Source: DASVFB01 sp963815965 (GTDB lineage: Bacteria > Actinomycetota > Thermoleophilia > Gaiellales > Gaiellaceae). Taken from it: a DNA stretch of 64,000 nucleotides. The notes beneath the pieces were generated by a model. The model was not told the DNA's origin, ran no database searches, and saw only the letters and a list, made by a program, of their open reading frames with translations. Each line of letters opens with the position of its first letter. Within the stretch, counting starts at the first letter, position 1. The stretch covers positions 1,116,001-1,180,000 of the forward strand of contig CAWFIT010000001.1 in assembly GCA_963815965.1 (NCBI GenBank). Direction: 5' to 3'. The translations under genes were made by a program, and so were the position numbers. This document shows, piece after piece, positions 54,231-63,427 of the stretch.

Positions 54231-54245
54231 ACGACAACGATCCCG

Positions 54246-54251
54246 TAAGCT
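54246..54251 (+). promoter_or_regulatory. -10 box (TAAGCT), leaderless promoter
   Basis: TAAGCT ends 6 bases before GTG 54258, divergent from the sulfate operon promoter. Confidence 0.45.
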
Positions 54252-54257
54252 CGTTCC

Positions 54258-55036
54258 GTGCCGGACGGACAGCTCGCCCTTTCGGTCGTCACGCCCGTCT
54301 ACAACTCGGCCCGCTACCTCGCCGACACGCTCGACAGCGTGGCGCGGCTCACGGTCCCGCACGAGCACATCGTCATCGACGGCGGCTCGACGGACGGGAC
54401 GATCGAGCTGCTCGAGGGCCGGGAGGATCCGCGCCTCCAGTGGGTCTCCGAGCCGGACCGGGGGCAGACGGACGCCGTCAACAAGGGGTTCGCGCGTGCG
54501 CGCGGTGAGCTCGTCGGCTGGCTGAACGGCGACGACGAGTACGTGCCGGACGCCGTCGACCGGGCTGTCGCGCGCATGCAGAGCGACCCCGGGATCGACG
54601 CTGTGTACGGGTCGATGGAGATCACCGACGAGGAGGGCACCACCCGACGCCTGTACCGGCCGCTGCCGTTCAACTGGCGGCTCTACCTCTTTATCGGCGA
54701 CTACCTGACGACGCCGACGATCATCTTCCGGCGCAACCTGCTCGAGCACGTCGGCCGTGCTCGACGAGACGTACGTTGACGCAGCCGACTACGACTTTCA
54801 CCTGCGCCTGCTCCGGCACGCACGAGTCGAGCGCCGACGTGAACCGCTCGTCCGCTTTCGCTACCACGCCGAGAGCAAGACGGGCATCAACTACCGGCGC
54901 GGCCAGGAGGAGGCGCTCGCAGATCCGGCTCCGGTGGGCGCGTGGCCGGCGCGACCGTCTGCTGATGGAGGGCTACGACCGCTTCAAACGCGAGGTGTTC
55001 CCGCGCATCTCGCACTGGCCACGGATGCACGCGTGA
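54258..55036 (+). CDS. GT2 glycosyltransferase (two frameshifts)
   Basis: GTG 54258 opens LALSVVTPVYNSARYLADTL, then HIVIDGGSTDGTIELLEGRE, WVSEPDRGQTDAVNKGFARA (a motif shared by many capsule GT2 enzymes), ELVGWLNGDDEYVPDAVDRA with the NGDD metal site, DAVYGSMEITDEEGTTRRLY and FLTTPTIIFRR-like LTTPTIIFRRNLLEHVG. An indel near 54755 leads to DETYVDAADYDFHLRLLRHA and another near 54905 leads to the end, MEGYDRFKREVF. It adds a sugar in the second glycan block; the donor is unknown. It is similar in layout to the GT2 on the minus strand at 58995. Confidence 0.8.
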
Positions 55037-55044
55037 CATAGGGC

Positions 55045-55050
55045 TACGAT
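55045..55050 (+). promoter_or_regulatory. -10 box (TACGAT), candidate leaderless promoter
   Basis: TACGAT ends 8 bases before GTG 55059. Confidence 0.4.
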
Positions 55051-55058
55051 CCTTCGCC

Positions 55059-55717
55059 GTGCAGTCGATCATCGCTTGGCTCATCCGTCGGGACGCGTCG
55101 TACGAGCCCGACGTCCGCGCGGTGATCTCGTCGCTCGTCCAGCCTGGCTGGACGTGCGCCGACGTCGGCGCCCACGAGGGCATCTACACGCGACTGCTCG
55201 CCGAGCTCGTCGGGAACAGAGGCCGGATCGTCGCCTTCGAGGCGCATCCGAGAACGCCCGCCGGTTGCAGAAGTCACTCGGTAGCCGGGTGCGCGGCCGT
55301 GTGGCTGTCGAGAACGTCGCCGTGACCGACGGCGCGACGGAATGGGTGACGCTCCATGCGGGGCGGCGGCGAGTTTCGCAGGAATGGAACGTCACCGGGC
55401 ACGACCTTGAGGGCCGCGCGACGCCGGCCGAGTTCGAGGTGCCTGCGACGTCGCTCGACGCGTACTTCGTCGATGGCCCGCTCGACTTCGTGAAGCTCGA
55501 CGTCGAGGGCGCGGAGGCGCGCGTCCTTCGCGGCATGCGCCGGTTGTTGCGCGAGCGCAGGCCGACGCTCATGGTGGAGTTCCATACGCCCGAGGGCTGG
55601 GCTGGGCGGAGCGAGCTGCTCGAGGCGGGTTATCGGCTCGTCACTCCCGCGGGCGAGCCCGTCGACGCCGGCGTGGGAGCGGTGCGCGTCTACCACTGCG
55701 TCGCGCTCACTTCTTGA
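55059..55717 (+). CDS. FkbM-family SAM-dependent methyltransferase (one frameshift)
   Basis: GTG 55059. The SAM-binding motif GWTCADVGAHEGIYTRLLAE and IVAFEAH are in the first frame; after an indel near 55245 the sequence continues ENARRLQKSLG, VAVENVAVTDGATEWVTLHA, EFEVPATSLDAYFVDGPLDF, VKLDVEGAEARVLRGMRRLL and RRPTLMVEFHTPEG. The VKLDVEGAE element is diagnostic of FkbM proteins, which usually O-methylate sugars or polyketides. In this place it probably methylates a glycan residue. The TTG of the next gene overlaps its stop (TTGA). Confidence 0.85.
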
Positions 55718-56727
55718 CGCTTCGGATTCACGCGGACCGCTTGCTCGTCCCTCCGGGTGGTGCGCACGTGGCGATGCTCTACCCCTTCTGGGGCCCGAAT
55801 CGGGAAGACCCCGACGATCCGAACACCGGTCGTTTCGACCGCTACGCGAAAGTCGGCACCGACTTCTTCGAGCTCGTGCCGCCCGAGTCCGCCGACGTCG
55901 TCGTGTTTCCGTGCGCGTGGACGCCCGCGCTCGCGCCCAAGGCCGAGCGGGTCGTCGTGGCCGCGCGCGAGGCCGGAAAGCCGACGGTCGTCTTCGTCGC
56001 GGGTGACGAACACCGGACGATTCGCGATCCCATTCTCGTCTTCCAGACCTCTCTGGAGCGCTCGCGACGACTGCCGAACGAGTTCGCGCAGCCCGCGTGG
56101 AGCGAGGACTTCGTCGCGGCGCATCTCGGAGGAGAGCTTCCGCTCCGGCCGAAGGGAGCGCGTCCCGTCGTCGGCTTCTGCGGCCTTGCTCCGAGTCGCC
56201 GTGGTCTCCGCGGCCGACTTCGCGCGCACGCCGCGCACACGTCGATCCGCGCCCGCGCACTCCGCCTCCTCGACGAGCATCCTGGCGTCGAGACAAATTT
56301 CGTTGTCCGCGAACGGTTCCTCGGCGGCGCACTGACTCGCGGCGGGCTCGACGTCGGCACGATGCGGCGCGTCCGCGTCGAGTTCGTGCAGAACATGGTC
56401 GAGAGCGACTACGTCCTGTGCGCCCGCGGCGCCGGCAACTTCTCGTACCGGCTTTACGAGACGCTGAGCTGCGGACGCGTTCCGGTCTTCGTCGACACGG
56501 ATGTCGTGCTACCTCTGGACTTCGAGGCCGACTGGCGGAGCCACTGCGTGTGGGTCGACGAGTCGGAACTCGACTCGATCGGCGATCGTGTCGCCGAGTT
56601 CCACGAGGCGATCGGTGACGATGAGTTCGTTGACCTCCAGCGCTCCTGCCGCCGTTTCTGGGAGCACTACGTCGCTCCAGAGGGTTTTTTCGCGTACTTC
56701 CACGAGCATCTCGCGAGGTCCAAATGA
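55714..56727 (+). CDS. Exostosin-like (GT47-type) glycosyltransferase candidate
   Basis: TTG 55714, 337 residues, intact. The N-terminal part reads VAMLYPFWGPNREDPDDPN, FDRYAKVGTDFFELVPPESA and VVVFPCAWTPALAPKAERVV. The C-terminal part contains FVQNMVESDYVLCARGAGNF, SYRLYETLSCGRVPVFVDTD and VVLPLDFEADW, which are the donor-binding features of the exostosin family (xYLxxRGxGxxSxRxxExxxxGxxPV). It has no signal peptide or membrane helix, so it acts in the cytoplasm. Its gene overlaps the methyltransferase upstream by 4 bases. The acceptor is unknown. It is one of the few long intact genes in the second block. Confidence 0.75.
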   Translation: MTLRIHADRLLVPPGGAHVAMLYPFWGPNREDPDDPNTGRFDRYAKVGTDFFELVPPESADVVVFPCAWTPALAPKAERVVVAAREAGKPTVVFVAGDEHRTIRDPILVFQTSLERSRRLPNEFAQPAWSEDFVAAHLGGELPLRPKGARPVVGFCGLAPSRRGLRGRLRAHAAHTSIRARALRLLDEHPGVETNFVVRERFLGGALTRGGLDVGTMRRVRVEFVQNMVESDYVLCARGAGNFSYRLYETLSCGRVPVFVDTDVVLPLDFEADWRSHCVWVDESELDSIGDRVAEFHEAIGDDEFVDLQRSCRRFWEHYVAPEGFFAYFHEHLARSK

Positions 56728-56773
56728 GAATCACATGCGGGACGTGCCCGGCGGCATGGTAGTTACCTCTTGT

Positions 56774-56779
56774 AAGACT
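56774..56779 (+). promoter_or_regulatory. Possible -10 box (AAGACT / TAAGAC) before the methyltransferase-like gene
   Basis: The sequence TGTAAGACT ends about 9 bases before ATG 56788; it fits the leaderless pattern only loosely. Confidence 0.25.
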
Positions 56780-56787
56780 CTGGCGTA

Positions 56788-57396
56788 ATGCGGCCTTCGT
56801 ACCTGCAGGGAATCGGCCGTTACCTTCAGCGTCCGCGCGCAGTGCTCCGCTACGACGCCGGCCTCGTGGCGGCACCCGCCGATCGCGCCAAACGCCGATT
56901 TCTCCTGCGTCTCTTCAAGGAGCGCAACCACGAGCTGCTCGTGGAATCAGGGACGTTCCTGGGCGGGACCGTCGAATACTTCCTGCCGCACGCCCGGCGA
57001 ATCATCTCCGTAGAGATCGAGCCTCATCTCTACGAGGCGGCGCAGCGCCGCTTCAAAGCGTCGCCGTCAGTCGAACTCGTGCTCGGAGACGCCTTGGAGG
57101 AGATCCCGCGGGTGCTGGATGCCGTGTCGGAGCCGCCGCTGGTCTATCTCGACGGACATTTCACCGGCGGCGTGAACAAGGAGCCGGGGCGGTTCGTCGA
57201 GCCGGCGCCGGGAATTCTCGAGAAGCTGGGCACGCTCGGCCTTCCGCCCGGCACCTCGATCATCGTGGACGACCTCCGCCTGTTCGGGCGCGGCGACGGC
57301 TTCCCCGGCTTGGACGAGCTCACCTCCGCGGCTAGAAACGCGTTCCCCGGAGCCGCGATCTATGCGGGCGTCGATTCCCTCGTGATCGCCGGCTGA
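56788..57396 (+). CDS. Class I SAM-dependent methyltransferase-like protein
   Basis: ATG 56788, 202 residues, intact. HELLVESGTFLGGTVEYFLP aligns with the SAM loop, ARRIISVEIEPHLYEAAQRR gives the acidic residue that binds the ribose, and SVELVLGDALEEIPRVLDAV follows. PPLVYLDGHFTGGVNKEPGR and TSIIVDDLRLFGRGD resemble the later strands of cephalosporin-hydroxylase/TylF-type methyltransferases. The probable job is methylation of a nucleotide sugar or glycan residue. It has its own upstream gap with a weak promoter, and converges on the second flippase gene with a 14-base gap. Confidence 0.65.
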   Translation: MRPSYLQGIGRYLQRPRAVLRYDAGLVAAPADRAKRRFLLRLFKERNHELLVESGTFLGGTVEYFLPHARRIISVEIEPHLYEAAQRRFKASPSVELVLGDALEEIPRVLDAVSEPPLVYLDGHFTGGVNKEPGRFVEPAPGILEKLGTLGLPPGTSIIVDDLRLFGRGDGFPGLDELTSAARNAFPGAAIYAGVDSLVIAG

Positions 57397-57410
57397 CCGA
57401 TTCGCATCCC

Positions 57411-58990
57411 TCAGAACGGGAGTCGTACGGGTCGAAGGCGAAAACTTCCAGAGCGATGAGGGGGATCAACTGCGGGTCGATCCGGCGCCCTGACGCTCGC
57501 TACCCGAGAGCCCGCTCGCAGCGTGCGCCTGCTCGCGAAGGAGCGCAGTGGATCGATCAATGGCCGCCACTCCTCGCGGGTCACGTAGCTCCCGAGCAAT
57601 AACAGGGCCGCATAGATGCACGGTGCAGCGACTGCGGCGCCCAGGGTGGTGACAGCCGACAGCGGAATCGCCGCTGCCAGCGCCGCGAGCACCGCGACCA
57701 CCGGCTCTGAGGAAGAGCCGGCGGAACGGCACGGCGAAGACGCTTCTGTGCACCATGCCCGTCTGCCAGGCAACGATCAGGCGTCTGACACGACCAGAGC
57801 CACCGCCGCTCCAGTCGGGCCGTAAGGCGGGATCAGGAGAACATTCAGGCCGACGTTGATCCCCAGGCTGACCGCGAGAATCAGCAGTCTCCGGCGCTCG
57901 CGGTAGCCCGCTAGGAGGGCGTACCAGAGCAGGTAGTTCAGGAACCCGAGCACGATGCAGCCGCCGATAATCGCCAGCGGTGTTCCCGCGCTCTCGTAGC
58001 GATCGCCGAGCACGGCCGTCACCAGGTCGTCGCTGCCGAAAACCAGGAAAAGGGCAACCGGCACGCTCAGCGAGCAGGAACACCCGCCAGAGGAGAAAGA
58101 AGGACTCGCGCGCCTGCTCGGGAGCCTCCTTGAGGCCGGCAGCAAGCAAGCGGAAAGAACGCGGGTACGATGATGTTCGGGAGGATCGCCGAGATCGCCA
58201 GCGCCGTGAGCACAACTCCGTAGATGGCGGCCGCCGCAGTGCTGTCGAGCTTCGAGACCATCAGCAGGTCGATTCGCTCGTAGACGATCGTGATCCCCCC
58301 GGTCGCGGCGATCGGAAGCGCCGTTTGGAGGAAGGAGGGGACCTTCCGAACCTTGCCCGTGAGCACGATCGGGATCTTCAATCGCGACCTCACCAGCACG
58401 AACGCCGCCACGGCAGCCGCCGCATAGCCGAGCCCCATGGCTGTAACGAGCCCGGGCGGCCCCGAGCCGCTCGCAATGAGCGCAGCGCCCGCGGCGCCGG
58501 TGACCACAGCCTGCAGCGCGAGGAACAACGCCGGGAAGACGAGTACCCGGCGCGCCCGGAACGTCGCGTCGAGCGCAGCCAGGAAGCCCTGGAAGACGAG
58601 GTACACTGCACCGATCCCGAGCAGCGCGATGACCTCCGGCGGGTAGCCCAGCACGATCCCCACCGGCAGCATCAGCGGCGCAATGACGACCGAAGTCGCG
58701 AACTCGGCGACAAGCGCCACGCCGAGGTAGTTCGCCTCACCTGCGTGATCGGTCGACATCGACCGCAACGCGACCGTTGAGATGCCGGTCTCCGAAAAGA
58801 CCCCGAAGATCCCGATCAGCGCGAGAGCGATCGCGAAGTGTCCGTACTCCTCGACGCTGAAGGTGCGGATGGCGTAGATGGCCAGCGCCGCAGTGATCAG
58901 GAAGGAGGCGGCGCTCGAAGCCGTCATCACGACCGTGTTGAAGACGAGCGAGGCGGGCCGGGTGCTCGGGACGGAGTCTGGTTCGGTCAC
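57411..58990 (-). CDS. Polysaccharide (Wzx-type) flippase (frameshifted at the C-terminal part)
   Basis: GTG 58990. An intact N-terminal two thirds of 12-14 helix type: LVFNTVVMTASSAASFLITA, YAIRTFSVEEYGHFAIALAL, IGIFGVFSETGISTVALRSM, EFATSVVIAPLMLPVGIVLG, AVYLVFQGFLAALDATFRAR, LPIAATGGITIVYERIDLLM (a MATE/PST feature) and VVLTALAISAILPNIIVPAF. After indels near 58150 and 58070 it continues VPVALFLVFGSDDLVTAVLG and IIGGCIVLGFLNYLLWYALL. Another near 57780 leads to FAVPFRRLF and LAALAAAIPLSAVTTLGAAV. It flips lipid-linked repeat units across the membrane. The 3' end is uncertain. Confidence 0.8.
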
Positions 58991-58994
58991 AGCG

Positions 58995-59793
58995 TTACGG
59001 TTGACGCCGGAGGAGCCGCGAGATGCGTGGCCTGATGCCGAGCCTGTACAGACCAAGTCGCTTCGCCGTTGCCGGTGCGAAGAAGCGGAGCCGCTCGACG
59101 CGCGTGAGCGATCGAGGGTGGAGCTTCAGGAGCATGAGCTCTTCCCGCTGTGCGGGACGACGGTCCCAGGACTTCGCAGCTTCGTGCCAGAGACGAACTG
59201 CGAGCTCATCGTCGGTGAGGACGGGCAACACGCCCGCGAGCGCAAGGCGAAGGCCGAACTCGGTGTCAAAGATGTAGTGCATGTCCTGCCGGAACATGCC
59301 GAACTCTTCGAACACGTCACGCCGCCAGAACGTCGAGGCTTGGGGCCAGCCCACGGTATCGATGATCCAACGATGACGCGGTGAGGTCGGCAGCTCCGGC
59401 TTCCACACCTCCATGAGCCTGCCGTCCTCGAACACGTAGCGGCACGCACCCACGATCCAGCGCGCGCCGGTCCGATCGAACAGGGCGACCACCTTCTCGA
59501 ACACGCCTGGGAGGTAGTGGTCGTCGCTGTTGATGAAGGCGATGATGTCGCCCGTCGCTCGTCGCAGCCCCTTGTTGATGGCCTCGGTCTGGCCCGCGTC
59601 GGGCTCGCTCACCCACCAGGCAAGATCATCCTCGTAACGCCGGATGACCTCCACGGAGCCCATCCGTGGATCCCCCGTCCACCACGAAGTATTCGAGCTT
59701 CTCGTAGCCCTGGTCGAGCACCGAGGTGATCGTTCGCTCGATAAAGCGCGCCTGATTGAAGGACGGCGTGATGATCGTGATCGTCGGCTGCAC
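58995..59793 (-). CDS. GT2 glycosyltransferase (one frameshift)
   Basis: GTG 59793 starts QPTITIITPSFNQARFIERT, then LEYFVVDGGSTDG and, after an indel near 59650, SVEVIRRYEDDLAWWVSEPD, AGQTEAINKGLRRATGDIIA, FINSDDHYLPGVFEKVVALF (the NSDD acidic metal site), GWPQASTFWRRDVFEEFGMF and FRQDMHYIFDTEFGLRLALA. It is an inverting GT-A enzyme of the type found in capsule clusters. The start codon is 12 bases past the methyltransferase stop, and its stop is four bases before the flippase start. A weak -10 (TAAGCA) lies 8 bases before the GTG. Confidence 0.85.
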
Positions 59794-59804
59794 CGAGCCG
59801 CTGC

Positions 59805-60527
59805 TTACGTGCCGGCGCGCCCTAGGACGAGGAGGCCGAGCGCGTAGAACCACTCGGATCCCTGCGTCTGGAGCGCGTCGTCCCTGTCCAGTTGGGTCCA
59901 CGCTGACGCGGCAGGGTCCCGCAGCCAGTACTGAGCCTCCTGCACGGCGTAGCCCTCCAGCAGTCGTGGAAGCCGCTCCTGACCGTAGATGCGATGGAGC
60001 GGCGCGCATATGAGATCCCGCCCGACGGGGATCGTCAGGATCATCCGCCCGTCGGGTCGAGCAGGTCTCGCATGATCGCCATGGCCTTGAGGTCGCCGCT
60101 CGGGGTCTTCGAAGCTTCCGTAGCGGCCCGCGAGGCCAACGTGCTCGACAGACGAGCAGTTGATGATCTGATCGAAGCGCTTGCCTTCGAGTGGCCTGTC
60201 GAGAATGTCCCCTTGGACAGGGGTCACGCGAGGATGCCGGTACTCGAGCGCGGGCGGCATCCGGTCGAGCGCGACGACCTCGTGCCCACGCTGCGCGGCC
60301 GCCAGCGACAGGAAGCCGACATCTGCGCCGAAGTCGAGCGTCGTGCCAGGTCCGTCCGCCAGCCGCGCAAGGCAGAACGACCACTCGATCGACCGATCGC
60401 CCGCCAGCGTCGCGCCGTCGCGCTCGGCAATCCGCCGTGAAGCTTCGATCGCCAAGTTGCCGGCGACGTTGAGGAGCCACCCGCTCCGATGGCGCACCCT
60501 CTCGCGAACTCCTCGTTTGGCTGTCAT
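59805..60527 (-). CDS. Class I SAM-dependent methyltransferase (compensating indels)
   Basis: ATG 60527. After a helical start comes a SAM-binding site FGADVGFLSLAAAQRGHEVV, then ALDRMPPALEYRHPRVTPVQ with the acidic ribose-binding residue, GDILDRPLEGKRFDQIINCS, SVEHVGLAGRYGSFED. The stretch PERRPQGHGDHARPARPDGR is nonsense in the family, but reads as PESGDLKAMAIMRDLLDPTG when two opposite indels (about 60105 and 60060) are corrected. It ends RMILTIPVGRDLICAPLHRI, YGQERLPRLLEGYAVQEAQY. It resembles capsule and glycan methyltransferases. It is divergent from the glycosyltransferase at 60557. Confidence 0.75.
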   Translation of the reverse strand: MTAKRGVRERVRHRSGWLLNVAGNLAIEASRRIAERDGATLAGDRSIEWSFCLARLADGPGTTLDFGADVGFLSLAAAQRGHEVVALDRMPPALEYRHPRVTPVQGDILDRPLEGKRFDQIINCSSVEHVGLAGRYGSFEDPERRPQGHGDHARPARPDGRMILTIPVGRDLICAPLHRIYGQERLPRLLEGYAVQEAQYWLRDPAASAWTQLDRDDALQTQGSEWFYALGLLVLGRAGT

Positions 60528-60556
60528 CGCTTCTCCAAGCTAGCGCCCCTTCTAGC

Positions 60557-62718
60557 ATGACGCGCGCCTTGAAGATCGTGATTGTCGACACCTGCTACGA
60601 GGCCTTTCTCGCGGACCACTACGGCGCGACCCCCGGCCTGGCCAACGCCAGTTACGAGCAGCAGCATCGAGCGCTGCTCGACCGCAGCTTCGGCACCACG
60701 GACGCGTACTCGCGCAACCTGAGGGAGCTCGGCCATGAGGCCACCGAGCTGATCTCGAACTGCCGCCCCATGCAGCTCAAGTGGGCGGAGGAGCGCTCCC
60801 TTCCCTTACCGGTAGCCGCGAAGCTGCGGCCGGCGCCGCTGGCCTGGGGCACCCTGCGCCGCATCCTGGACGCCCAGATCGAGGAGCTCGACCCGGACGT
60901 TGTCTACGTCCAGGACGTTATGCACCTCGAACGTCTGCGGCCAAGGGCGCTCGACGGCCACGGACGGTACTTGGTGGCGCAGGTCGGATCGCAGCTCCCG
61001 AGCCTCGAGGTTCTCCGCCGCTATGACCTGGTCACGACGCTCGTGCCGCCGCTCGTTAGGCGCCTGCACGCGCTGGAAATCGACGCCGAGCACCTGGGCG
61101 CCGCGTTCGACGAGGCCGTGCTGAGTCGGCTCCAGGCCGGGGGCGTGACCGCCGCTCCCGATGCCGGGCGTCGGCACCCGGTTTCGTTTGTGGGCACGAT
61201 CCATTCCGACCCCGTGCACCGCGGTGGTGTTCAGCTCCTCGAGCGCCTAAGCGCCGACGTCGGCCTGGAGCTGTGGGGGCCGGTCGACGCCAAGCTCGCG
61301 CGATCGTCGCCGATCCGCTCTCGTTACCGAGGCCAAGCATGGGGAATGGACATGTACCGGGTGCTCGCCGAGTCCCGCATCGCCGTCAATCGTCACGGTG
61401 ACTTCGCCGACGGCTATGCAGCCAACATGCGGATGTTCGAGGCAACGGGGGTGGGGGCGCTCCTGGTGACCGAATCGGCGACGAACCTCCCCGACTTCTT
61501 CGAACCGGGCCGAGAGGTCGTCGCCTACGACGGCGTGGACGACCTCGTGGACAAGATCGAGCACTACCTCGAGCACGACGACGAGCGCTTGGCGATCGCT
61601 GCCGCGGGACAGCGGCGTACGATGGCCGAGCACACGTACGGGCAGCGCATGCGCGAGCTGGCCTCGATGCTCGAGAGGCGTGTCGGCAGACAGATGACCC
61701 GCCACTTCTGCACGCTCTTCGATCGGAACTACGTCTTCAAAGCGGTCGTCCTCTACCGATCGCTCGTGCGCCACTGCCCCTCCTTCCGGCTGACCGCGTT
61801 CTGCTTCGACGAGGAGGCGCAGCGTGTGATCGAGGCACTCGACCTGCCCCACGTTTCGACGGTCTCGCTCGCGCAGCTCGAGGACTTCGATGCGGAGCTC
61901 CACTCCGTCAAGTCCGACCGAAGCGCGGTCGAGTACATGTGGACCGCGACCCCGAGCCTCCCGCTCTACATGCTCGCGACGGAGCCCACGCTGGACGAGG
62001 TCACCTACCTCGACGCCGACCTGATGTTCTTCTCGGACCCCGAGCCGATCTTCGAGGAGATGGGCGACGCGTCGATTCTCATCACTCCGCATCGCTTTTC
62101 CCGGAGCTTGCACACCACGCGATCAACGGCATCTACAACGTCCAGTTCCTGACCTTCCGGCGGGACGCACGCGGGCTCGAGGCGCTGGACTGGTGGCACG
62201 ACCGCTGCATCGAGTGGTGCTACAGCCGGTTCGAGGACGGGAAGCTCGGCGATCAGAAGTACCTCGACGACTGGCCGGACAGGTTCGAGGGCGTTCGCGT
62301 CGCGCGCTACAAAGGCTGCGGTCTGGCACCGTGGAACATCACGCAGTTCTCGGTCCACGAGACGCCACAGGGTGTGTATGTCGACGACGATCCGCTCGTC
62401 TTCTTCCATTACCACCGGGTCCGCCTCCTCGCTTCGGGCGGCTACCTCTGGCGGCCGCCCGGTTACTACGTCTCGGCCGAGAACCGACGGCTTGTCTACG
62501 ACCCGTATCTCGAGGAGCTTCGTCTTGCCGTCGAGGAGGTGCAGGAACAAGTGCCGGGATTCGCGAGCGGCCTCGAGTCCGCGCCTGCACGTCGGGAGCG
62601 CTTCCAGCTCGCGCTGAATCAAGGTACGGCCTGGTTTCTCTGGAAGACGCCGTGGCTGATGCGGTACCGCCATCGGCGGTGGCGCGTGGCGGGCGAGGCC
62701 CTGCCGAGGTCGGCCTGA
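60557..62718 (+). CDS. Bifunctional glycosyltransferase: CgeB-like GT-B domain followed by GT-A domain (one frameshift)
   Basis: ATG 60557. Residues 1-375 form a CgeB-like enzyme: KIVIVDTCYEAFLADHYGAT, DVVYVQDVMHLERLRPRALD, VSFVGTIHSDPVHRGGVQLL, SRIAVNRHGDFADGYAANMR and MFEATGVGALLVTESATNLP. With no stop, the frame runs on from Met380 into a GT-A-like domain: RHFCTLFDRNYVFKAVVLYR, SLVRHCPSFRLTAFCFDEEA, YMWTATPSLPLYMLATEPTL and EVTYLDADLMFFSDPEPIFE (DAD metal site). An indel near 62105 then gives AINGIYNVQFLTFRRDARGL, DQKYLDDWPDRFEGVRVARY and PLVFFHYHRVRL. ATGA at 61694 could be an original stop/start overlap, so a recent fusion and a masked gene border are both possible. Confidence 0.7.
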
Positions 62719-62725
62719 GAGCTCC

Positions 62726-63418
62726 TTGCGGATTACGATCCGACACCACTTCGACTTCGGCGACGACCGGCCCATTGTCGGCGACGATCTCGTACGGCCC
62801 GCTTCCTGGGATGCGCTCCGCACCCAGACGGAAGGCGCGTTCGCGCTCGCCGAATCTCCCGTGGAGCTCGAGAGGATCGCGACAGCGCAGGGCGAGATCG
62901 AAACGCGGTCGCGCGAGATCGACCGGTGGCTCGAGGGCATGGACGTGGGGACGCTCGCGTCGTATGGTGCCGGGGCGGCCGTTCTCGAATGGTGGCTTCT
63001 GCGCATCCGGCCGGAGCTGCGTCTGCTCCTTGCCGATTACGCTCCGAAGACCGTCGAACGCCTTCGCGTGCTGTTCCCTGGCGTCGATGTCCACGGCCAT
63101 GACCTGTTGCAGGATCCGCCTCTGTCGGCGGATGCCCATCTCTTCCATCGAATCGATACGGAGCTGTCGGACGCGGAGTGGCACGCGACGTTTCGGCGTT
63201 TCTCCGATGAGAGCGTCCTCGTCGTGGCGACGGAGGTGGCGACGGCGAGGCGCCTCGCCAATGAGTTGCTGTTCCGGATCCAGCGGCGGGGGGCCACACG
63301 GGCGGGTTGGCTGCGAACACGCGGCGCCTTCGAGGCGCTCTGGCGCGACACGCACAACGCTCGGCCGTTGCGTCTGCACGATCTGGACGGCTGGGCCCTG
63401 ACGCCGCGCCGGTCATAA
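62726..63418 (+). CDS. Unknown protein with methyltransferase-like fold (230 residues)
   Basis: TTG 62726, intact. The segment DVGTLASYGAGAAVLEWWLL, then RLLLADYAPKTVERLRVLFP, GVDVHGHDLLQDPP and ADAHLFHRIDTELSDAEWHA follows the order of a class I methyltransferase (glycine loop, acidic strand end, later strands), although the glycine loop is weak (SYGAGAA) and the catalytic residues are unclear. The C-terminal part is basic (LLFRIQRRGATRAGWLRTRG). It follows the double glycosyltransferase by 8 bases and probably belongs to the same unit; a role in glycan methylation is a guess. Confidence 0.6.
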   Translation: MRITIRHHFDFGDDRPIVGDDLVRPASWDALRTQTEGAFALAESPVELERIATAQGEIETRSREIDRWLEGMDVGTLASYGAGAAVLEWWLLRIRPELRLLLADYAPKTVERLRVLFPGVDVHGHDLLQDPPLSADAHLFHRIDTELSDAEWHATFRRFSDESVLVVATEVATARRLANELLFRIQRRGATRAGWLRTRGAFEALWRDTHNARPLRLHDLDGWALTPRRS

Positions 63419-63421
63419 CAT
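63416..63421 (+). promoter_or_regulatory. -10 box (TAACAT), leaderless promoter
   Basis: TAACAT overlaps the TAA stop of the previous gene and ends 6 bases before ATG 63428. Confidence 0.5.
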
Positions 63422-63427
63422 TCGGCC

